Positions 19,077 to 28,341 are shown, numbered from the stretch's first letter. The stretch: DNA of 64,000 nucleotides from Candidatus Gallacutalibacter stercoravium (GCA_018716975.1 DVJE01000001.1:1-64000); one strand, 5' to 3'. Program-made: numbers and translations. Notes: generated by a model from the sequence alone, not told the origin.

Positions 19077-19880
19077 ATGAGCGTAAGAAAAACAACCGTG
19101 CTATGCTGCGTGTGCCTGCTGCTGGCAGTGGGCGCGGTGGCGGTGCTGTTCCCCTTCGGCGTGTTCAGCCCGCCGCCTAGCTATGATTACCGGGAGGAGC
19201 AGTTTACCGGCTCGCAGGACTGGCAGGCTTATTTGCAGCTGGAAGGGGTTGACCCCGATAATCCCCCCGCTTTCCCGGTGCATCATTACGACCAGGCAGT
19301 AAAGCTGGTAATCGTAGAACCCGGCGCATTTTACCGGGCAGTGCGGGAAGGCACTTTGCGCAACTTGCTGCAAGATTCCGACCGGTATGAATGGATCATC
19401 CCCCGCAGCTACCACGGTTCGGCGCAAGATATCTACCGATTCTGGTGTTATGATACGCAATATTACGTTCCCCGTGCTCTTGAGTGGCCTACAACGATAT
19501 ATCAATTTGTTCCATCCGGCTATGTGGCAGAGCTTCTGAAGCAGGCCGAAATAACAGAATATGATTTTGTTGTTGTATTTGGTTTTTTACTTAACCCTTA
19601 CGAAAATTATCTGTATGTGGAACAAAACGGAAAGCCCTATATCGCAATATTTACTAACCATCCGGAGGATTATCCCGGCCTCGAAGGTTCAGGGCAGTTC
19701 TATCCTTTTGAAAAGTTTCAAGATGTTACCGCAGAGAAATGCGCGCAAGAGTTGGATCTTATTTTGTTCCAAGCAATCGCCGGAACGGGGCTTCCTTCTG
19801 TAGATTGGTACTTTAATTATTTTAACGGCAACTATTTTGACAAAAGGGAGCTTGCCCACATGATTGCCACAGAATACTAA
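19077..19880 (+). CDS. Tandem paralog 1, N-terminally anchored extracytoplasmic protein
   Basis: 267 residues. Basic start MSVRKTT and a hydrophobic helix (about 8-29), with no clear cleavage site, so probably membrane-anchored with an outside domain starting PPPSYDYREEQFTGSQDW. The first ~120 residues are nearly identical to the next two genes, while the rest diverges though motifs persist (YVEQNGKPYIAIFT, YPGLEGSGQFYPFEKFQ, DWYFNYFNGNYF). No known domain recognised. Start ATG with GGCGGCGAGGAA upstream, a leader also shared by the copies. It follows the 289-residue relative by 55 bp, probably the same operon. Confidence 0.7.
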   Translation: MSVRKTTVLCCVCLLLAVGAVAVLFPFGVFSPPPSYDYREEQFTGSQDWQAYLQLEGVDPDNPPAFPVHHYDQAVKLVIVEPGAFYRAVREGTLRNLLQDSDRYEWIIPRSYHGSAQDIYRFWCYDTQYYVPRALEWPTTIYQFVPSGYVAELLKQAEITEYDFVVVFGFLLNPYENYLYVEQNGKPYIAIFTNHPEDYPGLEGSGQFYPFEKFQDVTAEKCAQELDLILFQAIAGTGLPSVDWYFNYFNGNYFDKRELAHMIATEY

Positions 19881-19921
19881 TCCATTCATCGCTGATCACA
19901 TGCAAGAGGGGCGACGAGGAA

Positions 19922-20752
19922 ATGAGCGTAAGAAAAACAACCGTGCTATGCTGCGTGTGCCTGCTGCTGGCAGTGGGCGCGGTGGCGGTGCTGTTCCCCT
20001 GCGGCGTGTTCAGCCCGCCGCCCAGCTATGATTACCGGGAAGAGCAGTTTACCGGCTCGCAGGACTGGCAAGCTTATTTGCAGTTGGACGGCGTCGATCC
20101 CGATAATCCCCCCGCTTTCCCGGTGCATCATTACGAGCAAGCGGTCAAACAGTTTATTATAGACAATGGTTCTTTTTACCGTGCTGTGCGGGAGGGCACT
20201 TTGCGCAACTTGCTGCAAGATTCCGAGCGGTATGAATGGGTGTTCCCCCGCAGCTACCACGGTTCGGCGGAGGATGTTTACCGCCTGCGCCATTACGACG
20301 GCGTTTATTCCATCCGTGAAGTTCCAAGCCCAGACGATCCAGGGACCGGCTATACGTTTATCCAACTGGATGTTGTGGCCTCCCTGTTGGAGCAAGCCGG
20401 GCTGGATCACCCCGACTTTATCGCGGCTTTTACTTCCACTTACTTTGAGAGCGCAAGAGAAAGCTATTTATATGTTGAACAGGATGGTAAGCCCTTTATC
20501 GCCGTCAGCACCCCGGCGCCGGATGCTTACCCCGGCCTTGAAACGTCGATTAGTTTCTATCCCTATGCCGAATTTCAAAAGGTGATACAAAAGCAGTGCG
20601 ATTGGGAGTTGGAGTTTTACCGGTTTGCTTTGGATATTAGCCCAGATGCGGTAACCATGGATTGGTATATCAACTATTTTAACGGCTATTATCCTGAGCG
20701 GCGCATGATGCGAGAATTGTTACCCCATCATGCCGATGAGGTAACCTCATAA
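19922..20752 (+). CDS. Tandem paralog 2, N-terminally anchored extracytoplasmic protein
   Basis: 276 residues with the same anchor and N-terminal block as paralog 1, changing FPFG to FPCG in the hydrophobic segment. This introduces a cysteine just after the hydrophobic stretch, but the sequence is not a convincing lipobox. Divergence starts earlier than in the other pair (QFIIDNGSFYRAV against LVIVEPGAFYRAV). The C-terminal half keeps VASLLEQAGLDHPDF, YLYVEQDGKPFIAV, YPGLETSISFYPYAEFQ and DWYINYFNGYY. Function unknown. The ribosome site is in the shared GGCGACGAGGAA leader. Confidence 0.7.
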   Translation: MSVRKTTVLCCVCLLLAVGAVAVLFPCGVFSPPPSYDYREEQFTGSQDWQAYLQLDGVDPDNPPAFPVHHYEQAVKQFIIDNGSFYRAVREGTLRNLLQDSERYEWVFPRSYHGSAEDVYRLRHYDGVYSIREVPSPDDPGTGYTFIQLDVVASLLEQAGLDHPDFIAAFTSTYFESARESYLYVEQDGKPFIAVSTPAPDAYPGLETSISFYPYAEFQKVIQKQCDWELEFYRFALDISPDAVTMDWYINYFNGYYPERRMMRELLPHHADEVTS

Positions 20753-20775
20753 CCAATCAGAAGGGCGGCGAGGAA

Positions 20776-21582
20776 ATGAGCGTAAGAAAAACAACTGTGC
20801 TATGCTGCGTGTGCCTGCTGCTGGCAGTGGGCGCGGTGGCGGTGCTGTTCCCCTTCGGCGTATTCAGCCCGCCGCCCAGCTATGATTACCGGGATGAGCA
20901 GTTTACCGGCTCGCAGGACTGGCAGGCTTATTTGCAGCTGGAAGGGGTTGACCCCGATAATCCCCCCGCTTTCCCGGTGCATCATTACGACCAGGCGGTA
21001 AAGCTGGTAACTGTGGAACCCGGCGCATTTTACCGGGCAGTGCGGGAAGGCACTTTGCGCAACTTGCTGCAAGATTCCGACCGGTATGAATGGATCATCC
21101 CCCGCAGCTATCACGGAACAGAAAAGGACTTTTACCGCTTTAGGTATTACGACGGCGCTTACTCTGTGCCAAACGTGCCCCATTCCCCGGAGCCGGAGGA
21201 TGGATACGCCTTTGCACTGCCGGATGTTGTAGAACAAACCTTGCAACAGGCCGGATTGTGTCATCCCGATTTCATTGCGCCTTGTTCCTATATCAATAGT
21301 TCAGCAGAAAGCTATCTCTATATCGAACAAGATGGAAAGCCCTACGTTCTTGTTTTCACTTCTGCCCCACAATTTTATGAAGGGCTTGAAGGTTCCGGCC
21401 ATCTTTACCCCTATAGCGAATTTCAAAAAGTAATGGAACAAAAATGCCAAGAATATATAAACGCTGTTTATTATGAGCCGTTGGCCTACGGCGTTCTTCC
21501 GTTGGAGGATTGGTATTACAATTACTTTAACGGTTTTTATCAAAAACAGCAAATTACGCAATGGCTCTATCCGGCATCGTAA
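20776..21582 (+). CDS. Tandem paralog 3, N-terminally anchored extracytoplasmic protein
   Basis: 268 residues. The 5' ~345 nt are almost identical to paralog 1, closer than paralog 2 is, including LVTVEPGAFYRAVREGTL and DRYEWIIPRSYHG. The C-terminal half diverges but retains VVEQTLQQAGLCHPDF, YLYIEQDGKPYVLVFT, EGLEGSGHLYPYSEFQ and DWYYNYFNGFY. The 24-bp gap after paralog 2 repeats the aatcagaagggcggcgagga leader seen before paralog 1, so the duplication unit includes the ribosome site. Function unknown. Confidence 0.7.
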   Translation: MSVRKTTVLCCVCLLLAVGAVAVLFPFGVFSPPPSYDYRDEQFTGSQDWQAYLQLEGVDPDNPPAFPVHHYDQAVKLVTVEPGAFYRAVREGTLRNLLQDSDRYEWIIPRSYHGTEKDFYRFRYYDGAYSVPNVPHSPEPEDGYAFALPDVVEQTLQQAGLCHPDFIAPCSYINSSAESYLYIEQDGKPYVLVFTSAPQFYEGLEGSGHLYPYSEFQKVMEQKCQEYINAVYYEPLAYGVLPLEDWYYNYFNGFYQKQQITQWLYPAS

Positions 21583-21600
21583 ACCGCAAAAGACGGACGG

Positions 21601-21837
21601 CCAAATGTGCTATGCTGCGTGTGCTTGCCGCTGGCAGTGGGCTGCCCTCTTATGATGGAATGGCACATTCGTTACTTTAACATCGTTTATACGCAGAGTC
21701 TTAACATTTTGGCCCCCGGCAGCAGGCAGCACTGCTTTTGTGCGGTAAAAGCGGCGCCGGGGGATTGTTTTGCCAAAATACGCCAAAAACAGGCAAACCC
21801 GCCAATAGGGCCGCTTAAAATGCACGCCGCTTTATAA
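21601..21837 (+). pseudogene. Internally deleted remnant of the tandem paralog family
   Basis: From about 21606 the frame reads VLCCVCLPLAVG, matching the anchor of the three paralogs (VLCCVCLLLAVG). After a short junction it continues MEWHIRYFNIVY, matching their C-terminal DWYxNYFNGxY. The ~230 residues between are missing. The upstream start (MSVRKTT) is lost and no ribosome site remains, so it is most likely a dead fourth copy. The open frame continues into unrelated sequence to 21837. Confidence 0.65.
21713..21763 (+). terminator. Possible terminator of the protease/paralog cluster
   Basis: cccccggc / gccggggg pair around a 35-nt loop with minor internal pairing, followed by attgtttt. 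The loop is long and the T-run short, so support is modest. Confidence 0.3.
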
Positions 21838-21936
21838 AAATAGCAAGATTTAGCATGGCAGTTTTTGCCTGCTGCTGCTAAAATAAAAAGTAACGTAACC
21901 ACCGACTATTACTGAAACACGAAGGAGGAAACGGCT

Positions 21937-23058
21937 TTGAATTACAGGACGTTTGGCAAGTTGAACTTCCGCCCTTCCGCATTGGGATTCGGCGCGATGC
22001 GCCTGCCTATCCTTGACGGAGATTCTAAAAAAATTAACGAGCCGGAGGCTATTCGCATGATCCGGGCCGCTATCGACAGCGGCGTTAATTACATCGACAC
22101 CGCTTACCCCTATCACGGCGGCATGAGCGAGGTTGTGGTTGGCAAGGCGTTAAAAGACGGCTACCGGCAAAAAACCATGCTGGCCTCTAAGTCCCCCGTG
22201 TTCAATATCAAAAAAGAAGAGGATTTTGATAACTTCTTAAACGAGCAGCTAGAGCGTTTGCAGGAGGATCATATTGACTTTTACCTGCTGCATGCGTTGG
22301 ATCGCGACCGCTGGAACAATGTGGTGTTAAAGTTTAACCTGCTGGATAAAATGGAAAAGGCCAAGCAAGAGGGCAAAATCCGGTACATCGGCTTTTCTTT
22401 CCACGACGATTTCGACGCCTTTAAGTTGATTGTAGACGGCTATGACAAATGGGATTTCTGCCAGATTCAAATGAATTACATCGATACCGAAAACCAAGCC
22501 CAGCTTAAGGGCATGGAGTATGCCGCAAGCAAACAATTGGGCATTGTGATTATGGAGCCCTTGCTGGGCGGCAAGCTGGCTAACCCGCCCAAGCAAGTGG
22601 CCAAGGTTCTGCCCGGCGACAAGACCCCTGTGGAGTGGGCGCTGGACTTTTTATGGAACCGCCCCGAGGTCGGCGTTATTTTAAGCGGCATGAGCACCAT
22701 GGAGCAGGTGCAGCAAAACATAGAATATGCCTCCCGCGCGCAAGTTGGCATGCTTTCGCAGGCTGATTTGGATATGCTTACAGAGGCGCGCCGCATCTTT
22801 TTAACCATGGCGTTGGTTCCCTGCACCAAATGCGCTTACTGCATGCCGTGTCCCTTTGGGCTAAACATTCCCAAAACCTTTGAAGCGTACAACATGACCG
22901 CTTCGGTGAATATGGAAGCGGCCCGCAAGGTATACGACACCCTAGAGGTTGCCGCCGATCAATGCCGCGCCTGTAAGAAATGCGAAAAGGTATGTCCCCA
23001 GTCCATTGAAGTCAGCGCCGTTATGCCGGAAGTTGCAAAGGTTTTTCAAAAGGCGTAG
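21937..23058 (+). CDS. Aldo/keto reductase with C-terminal ferredoxin-type clusters
   Basis: 373 residues from a TTG start with GAAGGAGGAAA upstream. The N-terminal AKR barrel shows FGAMRLPI, the catalytic Asp/Tyr pair in YIDTAYPYHGG, Lys in MLASKSP and His in YLLHALDRDRW. The C-terminus has cysteine sets CTKCAYCMPCPFG and CRACKKCEKVCP, typical of the anaerobe AKR subfamily carrying iron-sulfur clusters. It probably reduces carbonyl substrates using ferredoxin-linked electrons; the exact substrate is unknown. A hairpin follows at 23078. Confidence 0.9.
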   Translation: MNYRTFGKLNFRPSALGFGAMRLPILDGDSKKINEPEAIRMIRAAIDSGVNYIDTAYPYHGGMSEVVVGKALKDGYRQKTMLASKSPVFNIKKEEDFDNFLNEQLERLQEDHIDFYLLHALDRDRWNNVVLKFNLLDKMEKAKQEGKIRYIGFSFHDDFDAFKLIVDGYDKWDFCQIQMNYIDTENQAQLKGMEYAASKQLGIVIMEPLLGGKLANPPKQVAKVLPGDKTPVEWALDFLWNRPEVGVILSGMSTMEQVQQNIEYASRAQVGMLSQADLDMLTEARRIFLTMALVPCTKCAYCMPCPFGLNIPKTFEAYNMTASVNMEAARKVYDTLEVAADQCRACKKCEKVCPQSIEVSAVMPEVAKVFQKA

Positions 23059-23077
23059 GGCAAAAGTTTTGTTTTTA

Positions 23078-23108
23078 AAGGCCCGCGGTCCACAACGCCG
23101 CGGGCCTT
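23078..23108 (+). terminator. GC-rich hairpin after the aldo/keto reductase
   Basis: Perfect 11-bp arms aaggcccgcgg (23078-23088) and ccgcgggcctt (23098-23108) with 9-nt loop. Only a weak T-tract follows, while a T-rich tract lies before it. Confidence 0.55.
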
Positions 23109-23169
23109 ATCCACGGGTATCGAAGCCAAAACCGGCTTGCGACGCCACACACTGGCAAGGAGGGCCGCC

Positions 23170-24051
23170 ATGGATATGCAGCTTGCCTCTGACAAGCTAT
23201 CTTCCCTTGACTTAAAGCTGCAAATTGACGATTTACAAGCGTCTGTGCTCTGGTTTCGCGTCATGGAGCACCAAGGCGATTGGCTTATCAGCCGCCACAC
23301 GCATTCCAGCTATGAGTTTCACTTTGTCCGCTCCGGCGGATGCCGGGTTAAGCTGGATGACGGCGGTTTTTCCGCCCGGCAGGGCGAATTTTATTTAACA
23401 GCGCCGGGCGTGTTTCACGAACAATCGCCGTTGGGGGACGGCAGTTATATTGAATACAGCATCAATTACGATTTAACCGCTCCGGCGGATGGCCAAGGGG
23501 AAGGCAGCCACTTGCTGCACGCCCTGCGTGAAGCCCCTTGCCGGCCTTATTCCGATATATTTGGGGCTATGGAATATTTTTCCGCCGCGTTGGAAGCAGC
23601 CCAGGAGCAGCCCTTAGGCTACTACAACAGCATTCAGAGCCTATGCGTTTTGATCCTCACCACAGCGGCGCGAACCCTGTGCGGCACCGCTGCGCGGTAT
23701 ACTGTGCCCACTCGCGTGGCCAAAGATGAATACCGCTTTACCCAGCTGCAAAAATATATGCAGGATAACCTTTGCTCCAATATCTCCGCCCGAGACCTAG
23801 AAAACCATATGTATTTAAGCGAGAGGCAAATCCGCCGCATTATCCAGCAGAAAACCGGGAAAACCACCAAAGAATATATCAACTTTTTGCGGCTGCAACG
23901 AGCCAAGCAGCTTTTGCAAGAAAGCAACTGCACTGTGCGCGAAATTTCGGATCAGTTGGGCTTTACCAGCGAATACTATTTTAATCAGTTTTTTAAAAGA
24001 GAAGAAGGATATCCCCCGGGAGTGTACCGCAAAAATGTCCAAAAACCTTAA
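23170..24051 (+). CDS. AraC-family transcriptional regulator
   Basis: 293 residues from the ATG at 23170, chosen for AAGGAGG at 6-nt spacing; an upstream in-frame start at 23137 has no such site. N-terminal cupin sensor (HTHSSYEFHFVRSGG, then GEFYLTAPGVFHEQSP) and C-terminal double helix-turn-helix (LENHMYLSERQIRRIIQQKT and VREISDQLGFTSEYYFNQFF). This is a sugar-type AraC layout. It sits 145 bp upstream of the GH38 alpha-mannosidase on the same strand, which is its most likely target. Confidence 0.88.
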   Translation: MDMQLASDKLSSLDLKLQIDDLQASVLWFRVMEHQGDWLISRHTHSSYEFHFVRSGGCRVKLDDGGFSARQGEFYLTAPGVFHEQSPLGDGSYIEYSINYDLTAPADGQGEGSHLLHALREAPCRPYSDIFGAMEYFSAALEAAQEQPLGYYNSIQSLCVLILTTAARTLCGTAARYTVPTRVAKDEYRFTQLQKYMQDNLCSNISARDLENHMYLSERQIRRIIQQKTGKTTKEYINFLRLQRAKQLLQESNCTVREISDQLGFTSEYYFNQFFKREEGYPPGVYRKNVQKP

Positions 24052-24195
24052 AAACAGAGCCGAAATTCCTATTTTTCCCCGGCGGGCGGCTAGTATACTT
24101 TTATTAGGGTAAAGCCGCCGTTCGTTTTGCGGCCTATATCCGGGTTGGATGCTGTAAAGCTAAGTTTTTGATTCAATGCTAAGGAAGGTGATGGT

Positions 24196-27100
24196 ATGTT
24201 TTTTCCAGTAGGGCGTATTCGTAAAATTCTGGAAGAACTAAAAGACAACGTTTACCGTCAGTCGCAGCCGGTAAACGGATACCGCGTAAAAGAATGCGGC
24301 TATGGCGATTTTGATTTGCTGCAAGAGGATCCCGCTTCGTGGCGCCTTTTTGGGGACGACGAAAGCTGGGGCGGGCGCGACACCCACTGCTGGTTCAAAA
24401 CTACAGTGCAGCTGCCCGAATCTTATGCCGGGCGCACGGTTGTGTATCGCGTTGGCAGCGATCGGGAGGGATGGGACGCCACTAACCCTCAATTTTTGGT
24501 GTTCGTCAATGGCAAAGTAGAGCAAGGGCTTGATGTAAACCATCAAGAGGTATTTTTAACCGACTGTGCCAAAGCCGGCGAAACCTTTGACATCGCCCTT
24601 TACGCTTACGGCGGCATGCAGCCTCAAAGCAGCAAGTTGCGTTCGCAAATTTCTGTATTGCAAGAGGATGTGGAAAAACTGTATTACCACATCAATGTTC
24701 CGCTGGAGGTTGCCGATCTGCTGGATGAGCAAGACAAGCGCCGCCTGGATATCCTGCAATATCTGACCAACGCCATCAATATGCTGGATCTGCGCCGCAC
24801 CGACCGAGAGGCGTTTTTCGCTTCTGTTGCGCAGGCTACCGCCTATTTGGAAGAGGAGTTCTACGGCAAATACTGCGGCAAAGAGGATGTAACCGAAGTT
24901 TGCATCGGCCACACCCATATCGACGTGGCCTGGCTGTGGACGTTGGCGCAAACTCGTGAAAAGGCGGCCCGCTCCTTTACCACGGTGCTCAGCCTGATGA
25001 AGCGCTATCCGGAATATGTATTTATGTCCAGCCAGCCTCAGCTTTACCAGTTTGTTAAAGAGGATCACCCCGAGATCTACGAGCAGATCAAAGAGCGCAT
25101 CCAAGAGGGCCGTTGGGAGCCCGAAGGCGCCATGTGGCTGGAGGCCGACTGCAACCTCACCAGCGGCGAATCGCTTGTGCGCCAGATCCTCTATGGCAAG
25201 CGCTTCTTCCAGGATGAATTCGGCGTGGATAACAAAATCCTTTGGCTGCCTGATGTGTTCGGTTACAGCGCCGCTTTGCCCCAGATTTTGAAAAAGAGCG
25301 GCGTAGATTACTTTATGACCACCAAGATCAGCTGGAACGAATTTAACAAGCTGCCTTACGACACCTTTATGTGGCAAGGCATCGATGGCACCGAGATCCT
25401 CACCCATTTTATCTCTACCAAAGAGTATCAAAAGGGCGGCGAGGTAACCAATTTCACCAGCTACAACGGCAACATCAATGCCTCTGAGGTAATGGGCTGC
25501 TGGCAGCGCTACCAGCAAAAGGAGATTAACCCCGAGGTGCTCAACTGCTTTGGCCACGGCGACGGCGGCGGCGGACCCACCCGCGCCATGCTGGAAAATG
25601 CCCGCCGGCTGCAAAAGGGTATTCCCGGCGCGCCTAGAGTTAAGATGGAAACCTCTGGCCAGTTCTTCCGCGAGCTGGAGCAGCGGGTAAAAGATAACCG
25701 CCATTTGCCCAAATGGGTGGGCGAGCTTTATCTGGAATTCCACCGCGCCACTTACACCAGCCAGGCCCAAAATAAAAAATACAACCGGCAGGCGGAGTTT
25801 GCCAACCTGGCGGCTGAATGGGGCGGCGTCATGAACAGCGCCCTGCTCAACGGCGCCTATCCGCAAAAAGAGCTCAACGACTGCTGGCGTACCACAATGC
25901 TCAACCAGTTCCATGATATTATCCCCGGTTCCTCCATCAAAGAGGTGTATGAGGATTCCGAAAAGCAATATCTTGAAATGCGCGCCGTTACCGATCGGAT
26001 AAACGGCGAACAGTTCTCTGCCTTGGCCGGCGCCCTCAAGCTGGACGAAACCTCGGTGGTGGTGTTTAACCAGCTGAGCTTTGCCAGAAGCGACGTGGTT
26101 AGCTTCCGCCTGCCCGATGGTTGGCAGAACGCCCGGGTTTTTGACGGCCAAAAGGAGTTAAACAGCCAACCGGTGGGCAACGGCGAGCTGCTTTTCTTTG
26201 CCGAGGATGTGCCCGCCAAGGGCTACAAGGCCTTTACCATCCGGCAAAGCAGCGAAGGCTGTGCCGCTTGCGGCATGACGGTGAGCACGGACGCTATGGA
26301 AAACGAGTTCTTCCGCCTCACCTTCGACAACGAGGGCTGCATTACCTCTTTGTTTGATAAGCAAAACAACCGCCAGGTGCTGCAGGCCGGCCAGCGTGCC
26401 AACGTGTTGCAGGCCTTTGAAGATAAGCCCACCCAATGGGACGCCTGGAACGTAGATATCTTTTACCAAGAGAAGATGTGGGAGATTAACGACGTGTTGG
26501 ACATCCGTGTAACTGAAAACGGCCCTGTGCGCTGCGCGCTGACCATCACCAAAAAATTCTTGGAGTCCACGGTAGAGCAAACCATTTACCTGTATCATCA
26601 AATCGGCCGCATCGATTTTGCCAATGTGATCGATTGGAAAGAACATCAGGTATTTGTGAAGGCCGCCTTCCCGGTGGATGTGCACGCCGACAAGGCCAGC
26701 TATGAAATCCAATACGGCAACGTGGAACGCCCCACGCACTGGAACACCAGCTGGGATTGGGCCCGCTACGAAGTATGCGCCCACAAGTGGGCGGATCTTT
26801 CCGAGGGCGGCTATGGCGTCAGCTTGCTTAACGATTGCAAGTACGGCTATGATATTAAGGATTCGGTTATGCGCCTGTCGCTCATCAAATCGGGCATTTA
26901 TCCCGACGAGCACGCCGACCAAAAGGTGCACCGCTTTACCTACTCCCTGTATCCCCACGCGCAGGATTGGAAACAAGCCGGCACCGTGCAGATGGCCTAC
27001 AGCCTCAACTGCCCCATGTATGCTGTGGTGCAACCTGCTCATGACGGCGTTTTGCCCGCCTGCTTCTCGCTGATTTCAACAGATTGCAGCAACGTGTGCG

Positions 27101-27327
27101 TTGAGGTGGTAAAAAAGGCGGAAGACAGCAACGATATTATCATTCGTCTGTATGAGTTTGAAAACAAGCGCAGCAATGTGACCTGCGCCTTGGGAATTCC
27201 CTTTGCCAGCGTGTCTGAGTGCGACTTGATGGAAAAGCCCATCTCCCAGGTGGATGGGCAGGGGCAAAGCTTCTCCTTTACCATTAAGCCCTATGAAATC
27301 AAAACCTTTGCGGTGCGCCTTTCTTAA
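24196..27327 (+). CDS. GH38 alpha-mannosidase (copy 1)
   Basis: 1043 residues, full length for bacterial GH38. The zinc site is in GHTHIDVAWLW (H241, D243), the predicted nucleophile is D318 in MWLEADCN, and the later zinc His is in CFGHGDGGGGPT. LPDVFGYSAALPQILKKSG is a family landmark. Central three-helix bundle and C-terminal beta domains follow. No signal peptide, so it acts on imported mannosides, possibly N-glycan fragments. AAGGAAGGTG precedes the ATG. The AraC regulator upstream and terminator at 27385 make it a likely single regulated unit. Confidence 0.95.
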   Translation: MFFPVGRIRKILEELKDNVYRQSQPVNGYRVKECGYGDFDLLQEDPASWRLFGDDESWGGRDTHCWFKTTVQLPESYAGRTVVYRVGSDREGWDATNPQFLVFVNGKVEQGLDVNHQEVFLTDCAKAGETFDIALYAYGGMQPQSSKLRSQISVLQEDVEKLYYHINVPLEVADLLDEQDKRRLDILQYLTNAINMLDLRRTDREAFFASVAQATAYLEEEFYGKYCGKEDVTEVCIGHTHIDVAWLWTLAQTREKAARSFTTVLSLMKRYPEYVFMSSQPQLYQFVKEDHPEIYEQIKERIQEGRWEPEGAMWLEADCNLTSGESLVRQILYGKRFFQDEFGVDNKILWLPDVFGYSAALPQILKKSGVDYFMTTKISWNEFNKLPYDTFMWQGIDGTEILTHFISTKEYQKGGEVTNFTSYNGNINASEVMGCWQRYQQKEINPEVLNCFGHGDGGGGPTRAMLENARRLQKGIPGAPRVKMETSGQFFRELEQRVKDNRHLPKWVGELYLEFHRATYTSQAQNKKYNRQAEFANLAAEWGGVMNSALLNGAYPQKELNDCWRTTMLNQFHDIIPGSSIKEVYEDSEKQYLEMRAVTDRINGEQFSALAGALKLDETSVVVFNQLSFARSDVVSFRLPDGWQNARVFDGQKELNSQPVGNGELLFFAEDVPAKGYKAFTIRQSSEGCAACGMTVSTDAMENEFFRLTFDNEGCITSLFDKQNNRQVLQAGQRANVLQAFEDKPTQWDAWNVDIFYQEKMWEINDVLDIRVTENGPVRCALTITKKFLESTVEQTIYLYHQIGRIDFANVIDWKEHQVFVKAAFPVDVHADKASYEIQYGNVERPTHWNTSWDWARYEVCAHKWADLSEGGYGVSLLNDCKYGYDIKDSVMRLSLIKSGIYPDEHADQKVHRFTYSLYPHAQDWKQAGTVQMAYSLNCPMYAVVQPAHDGVLPACFSLISTDCSNVCVEVVKKAEDSNDIIIRLYEFENKRSNVTCALGIPFASVSECDLMEKPISQVDGQGQSFSFTIKPYEIKTFAVRLS

Positions 27328-27384
27328 TGCTCCGCAACTGGTGTAGCGCCTTATATGGCTGATTTATTTTGATAGTTCCTTTGC

Positions 27385-27413
27385 AAAAGCGCGATCAAGG
27401 ATCGCGCTTTTGT
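27385..27413 (+). terminator. Terminator after GH38 copy 1
   Basis: Perfect 12-bp stem aaaagcgcgatc / gatcgcgctttt with 3-nt loop, ending in TTTT. Confidence 0.85.
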
Positions 27414-27510
27414 ACTATCCTAACCAAAACCCGTTGCACCGAGCGATCCGGCGCTTTGCGCCAATGCTTTTAAAAGAAACCGTCAAATCATCTGAAAGGT
27501 GGTGGCCACT

Positions 27511-28299
27511 ATGCTACAAAAAATTTCTTTCATGACCTTTAACGTGCGTATCGCGGTAGATAGCGATCCCTTTTTATGGAGGGATCGGCTGGGTTCCATC
27601 CTACAAATTATAAAACGCTATCAGCCCGACGTGTTGGGCGTACAAGAAACCCGGGAGCACATGTATGAAGATTTGCGCCGCACACTGGAAGAATACGACT
27701 CCTATGCGGTCAGCAGCATTCCCGGCGATCCCATCGGGCAAAGCAACGCCTTGTTCATCCGCAAAAATGCCTTTGCAGCGGCAGAAAAAGAATCCTTTAT
27801 GCTAAGTCAAACGCCGGATGTTCCCGCCAGCAAGGGATGGGATGCAGCCTGCGAACGGATATGTTCTTATGTGCTGCTATGCAGCCCAGACGGCGGGCAG
27901 TCCTTGCTACACGTATTCAATACGCATTTGGATCATGTTTCTGCCTATGCGCGTGCTCAAGGGCTGCGCCTCATTGCACAAAAAGCCCAAGAAAAACGGC
28001 GCCGGCAGCCTGTTCCCTTCGTTATCATGGGGGATTTTAACGATACCCCCGGCAGCCCGATTTTCAACGAACTGGCAGATAAGGCTGTGAGTTGTTATTC
28101 GCTCTTTCCTTCTACGGAAGAAAACTTGCTCACCTTTCATGATTATTCCGCCAAAACCCATGGCCAGCCCATCGATTACATCTATGCCGGCGCAGGTGCT
28201 GGCTTTTGCCAATGTGAAATCATCCGGGATTTTCCCCAAAATATTCCGCCGTCGGATCATTACCCTGTTTTTGCTTCCGTTCATTTTGAAACACAATAA
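27511..28299 (+). CDS. Endonuclease/exonuclease/phosphatase (EEP) family hydrolase
   Basis: 262 residues, start ATG at 27511 after AAAGGTGG (a GTG at 27499 overlaps that site). EEP signature residues are in order: MTFNVRI, VLGVQETR (metal Glu), FNTHLDHVS, GDFNDTPGSP, IDYIYAGAG and the terminal SDHYPV. Lack of a signal peptide suggests a cytosolic phosphodiesterase or phosphatase; bacterial members of this short class sit in sugar loci and act on sugar or lipid phosphodiesters. The substrate cannot be read here. It follows the GH38 terminator, so is probably expressed separately. Confidence 0.85.
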   Translation: MLQKISFMTFNVRIAVDSDPFLWRDRLGSILQIIKRYQPDVLGVQETREHMYEDLRRTLEEYDSYAVSSIPGDPIGQSNALFIRKNAFAAAEKESFMLSQTPDVPASKGWDAACERICSYVLLCSPDGGQSLLHVFNTHLDHVSAYARAQGLRLIAQKAQEKRRRQPVPFVIMGDFNDTPGSPIFNELADKAVSCYSLFPSTEENLLTFHDYSAKTHGQPIDYIYAGAGAGFCQCEIIRDFPQNIPPSDHYPVFASVHFETQ

Positions 28300-28341
28300 A
28301 GTCTTACGCAAATTCTTATGGAAAACCATGCGCATATCCGT

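Noticed and set aside
19077..21837. Tandem repeats interpreted as a transposon or CRISPR-like array
   Set aside because: The repeats are full protein-coding copies with their own ribosome sites; no transposase, terminal repeats or short spaced repeats.
24556..26151. 531-codon minus-strand frame opposite GH38 copy 1
   Set aside because: Antisense shadow of a gene with all catalytic motifs; composition follows from codon bias of the GH38 gene.
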